Source: Cetobacterium sp. NK01
Lineage (GTDB): Bacteria > Fusobacteriota > Fusobacteriia > Fusobacteriales > Fusobacteriaceae
Length of the DNA stretch: 64,000 nt
Direction: 5' to 3'
Assembly (NCBI RefSeq): GCF_024506395.1
Contig: NZ_JANIBO010000002.1
Location: forward strand, 310,001 to 374,000
The notes beneath the pieces are model-generated. The model was not told where the DNA came from, searched no databases, and was given only the letters and a program-made list of their open reading frames with translations. Positions 62,372 to 64,000 of the stretch are shown piece by piece (positions within the stretch are counted from its first letter, which is position 1; each line of letters opens with the position of its first letter). A program made the position numbers and the translations under genes.

Positions 62372-63853
62372 ATGAACTCATCAATTATTTTTGCCACAAT
62401 CGCTCTAGCTATTGGTTCTTTTATGAATGTTCTTGATATGACTATTGTCAATGTTTCTTTAAGTCATATTGCAGGAGATTTTGCTGTGGCACCTGATCAG
62501 GGTACATGGGTTATAACTTCTTATGCTGTAGCAGAAGCAATATTTTTACCACTTATTGGGTGGTTAACAAAACGTTTAGGTATTATCAAACAATATTTAG
62601 GTGCAACTTTATTATTTACTTTAGCTAGTATGCTTTGCGGTATAAGTCCCTCTTATAGTTTTCTATTGACTATGAGAATTTTGCAAGGAGTTGTTGGAGC
62701 TAGTATGATTCCTCTATCACAAACACTTATGCTTCAACTATACCCAAAAGAAAAAAAAGGTATTGCCCTTGGTATTTGGTCTATGACAATAGTTATAGCT
62801 CCTGTTGTTGGTCCTGTTTTAGGAGGATGGGTTACTGATACAGCTTCTTGGAGATGGTGCTTTTATATAAATCTACCTTTTGGTATTATATCTAGTTTAA
62901 TTGTTTATTACATCTTTAGAAAAGATATTGCAAAAGAAAAAACCGTTAAAGAGCCTGTTGATATAGTTGGATTTATTTTTTTAGCTATCGGTGTTGGTTC
63001 TTTACAACTTATGTTAGACAAAGGAAATGACTTAGATTGGTTTTCTAATAAAACTATTATTGCATTAAGTATATCTGCTTTTATTTTTTTAGTCCTCTTA
63101 GTCATTTGGGAATGGTACCATGAATCCCCTGTAGTTAATGTCCGTTTATTTTTAGATCGAAATTTTTGTGTCGGATCATTTTCACTTATGTTTTCAGTAC
63201 TTGCATATTTTAGTGGGGTCGTCGCCATTCCTCTTTGGTTACAAAATTATATGGGATACACAGCTTTCATCAGTGGAAAATCAACCTGCACTTTAGGTTT
63301 AGCTATTTTAATGGTTGCTCCTATACTTGGTAAAAAAATAGATCATTTAGATTCTAGAAAAGTTGCTGCTCTTGGGTTCTTTTTACTTGGAATATCCACG
63401 TTTTTAACTTCTAACTATTCTCCTCAGATAACTCCAGGTTATATTGGTCTAACTAGATTTTTTAACGGTTTTGGTGTTGGTATATTTTTCATAGCTCTAA
63501 ATACATTAACGCTTTCAAATATTAGCAATGAGAATTTAGCAAGTGCATCTGGAATTTATAATTTTATGAGAAATATAGGCAGCAGTTTAGGGACCTCTCT
63601 TGTTATCCCAGCATGGAATCACACAATGGCTTTTCATCATAATATGATGGCATCTACAATAACAACAGCAAACCCAAATATTAATAGTACTATTAGCTCA
63701 TCAGTTCAATCTTTAGCATTAATAAATCAACAAGTTATTGTTCAATCCTCTATTATGGGAATTAATGATGTTTTAATTGGAAGTGGAGTCATCTCTCTTT
63801 TATTAATACCATTTTTATTTTTAGCAAAATCAACCAAACCAGAATTAAGCTAA
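62372..63853 (+). CDS. emrB: EmrB-type DHA2 (14-TMS) MFS drug exporter
   Basis: The 493-residue protein has the motif SFMNVLDMTIVNVSLSHIAGDF near its start, then GWLTKRLG (motif A-like) and RILQGVVGASMIPLSQTL. The antiporter motif C is VGPVLGGWVTDTASWRWCFYINLPFGI. Fourteen helices are predicted. With the two preceding genes it forms a tripartite pump. Substrates such as bile salts or hydrophobic weak acids are likely only by analogy. AAGGAGG precedes its ATG, 14 bases after emrA. Confidence 0.96.
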   Translation: MNSSIIFATIALAIGSFMNVLDMTIVNVSLSHIAGDFAVAPDQGTWVITSYAVAEAIFLPLIGWLTKRLGIIKQYLGATLLFTLASMLCGISPSYSFLLTMRILQGVVGASMIPLSQTLMLQLYPKEKKGIALGIWSMTIVIAPVVGPVLGGWVTDTASWRWCFYINLPFGIISSLIVYYIFRKDIAKEKTVKEPVDIVGFIFLAIGVGSLQLMLDKGNDLDWFSNKTIIALSISAFIFLVLLVIWEWYHESPVVNVRLFLDRNFCVGSFSLMFSVLAYFSGVVAIPLWLQNYMGYTAFISGKSTCTLGLAILMVAPILGKKIDHLDSRKVAALGFFLLGISTFLTSNYSPQITPGYIGLTRFFNGFGVGIFFIALNTLTLSNISNENLASASGIYNFMRNIGSSLGTSLVIPAWNHTMAFHHNMMASTITTANPNINSTISSSVQSLALINQQVIVQSSIMGINDVLIGSGVISLLLIPFLFLAKSTKPELS

Positions 63854-63860
63854 ATAATTA

Positions 63861-63893
63861 AAAAGTGTTTACTATTTAAGTAAACACTTTTTT
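63861..63893. terminator. Bidirectional Rho-independent terminator
   Basis: AAAAGTGTTTACT-ATTTA-AGTAAACACTTTTTT, between emrB and the next convergent gene. Confidence 0.93.
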
Positions 63894-63898
63894 AATTT

Positions 63899-64000
63899 TT
63901 ATTCTTTTTTTAACTGAAAATTTAGTTCTTTTCTTATGCTTCCTAAAATAATTGGTATATTTTCTTTATTTAAATTATTACATATTTTTATTCCTGCATT
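63899..64000 (-). CDS. C-terminal end of an unidentified protein, truncated by window edge
   Basis: An open minus-strand frame enters from the right edge and ends with TAA at 63901-63899. The visible 33 residues read NAGIKICNNLNKENIPIILG and then SIRKELNFQLKKE. Length is too short to assign. A MarR-type regulator often accompanies emrAB, but nothing here proves that. Confidence 0.5.
   Translation of the reverse strand, partial: NAGIKICNNLNKENIPIILGSIRKELNFQLKKE

Overview
The window reads as a chromosomal segment of an AT-rich, Gram-negative-type anaerobe. An outer membrane is implied by a TonB-dependent receptor, a TolC-type lipoprotein channel, a TraT lipoprotein and lipid-A-type glycosyltransferases. 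Strong AT bias, mostly TAA stops, frequent TTG/GTG starts with AGGAGG ribosome sites, an anaerobic cobalamin pathway, B12-dependent glycerol dehydratase and a glmS ribozyme together suggest Fusobacteriota, probably Cetobacterium or a close relative (inference, not tested by search). No transposase, integrase, prophage or CRISPR array was seen; the window looks like ordinary backbone with a few lineage-specific genes.

Layout. 1-5.6 kb: two divergent transcription units, NAD-dependent epimerase / LABN small membrane protein / GT2 on the minus strand, and OmpR-type regulator / histidine kinase / ArnT-like GT39 on the plus strand. They look like a sugar-to-lipid (lipid A or envelope) modification locus with its own two-component system. 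5.6-8.0 kb: a methyltransferase, a DUF523 (TudS-like) protein with a long extension, a small secreted protein and a zinc-ribbon protein. 8.0-20.0 kb: a 13-gene anaerobic cobyrinate/cobinamide operon (cbiP-B-cobD-cbiA-C-D-E-T-L-F-G-H-J) behind a cobalamin riboswitch. 20.2-29.3 kb: an orphan coiled-coil protein, then a PocR/AraC-type regulator, B12-dependent glycerol dehydratase (three subunits), its reactivase (two subunits), a GlcG/HbpS-like protein and divergent 1,3-propanediol dehydrogenase. The B12 operon thus lies beside its main visible consumer.

29.3-30.2 kb holds the least expected item: an uninterrupted-looking 97-residue gene except for one in-frame TGA followed at once by a Cys codon (U-C motif), with a hairpin carrying a GGU loop at the right distance. 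It is best read as a small HesB-like/CC-Se-motif selenoprotein, in an operon with a 53-residue membrane protein and a glycine-zipper lipoprotein. 30.3-35 kb: flavin reductase, MATE, Ca/Na antiporter, an alpha/beta hydrolase apparently initiated at ATT, and a YczE/YitT-like membrane protein. 35.0-38.6 kb: TPP riboswitch with terminator, then thiS-G-H-F-E. 38.6-42.7 kb: a LytTR regulator paired with a kinase-less 7TM sensor, TraT lipoprotein, and another hydrolase.

42.7-43.3 kb: six tRNA genes (Met, Gln, Lys, Gly, His, Leu), followed by a glmS ribozyme and glmS. 45-49.3 kb: EamA transporter, YkgJ-like protein, and a TonB receptor under a second cobalamin riboswitch with a visible terminator. 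49.4-53.4 kb: NlpC/P60 lipoprotein, META-domain lipoprotein, an orphan secreted protein, three tRNAs (Thr, Tyr, Leu) and a split ThrE-type exporter. 53-64 kb: MocR-like regulator, two overlapping MATE genes, flavodoxin-fold reductase, coaBC, an EmrAB-TolC-like tripartite efflux operon, and the 3' end of an unidentified minus-strand gene.
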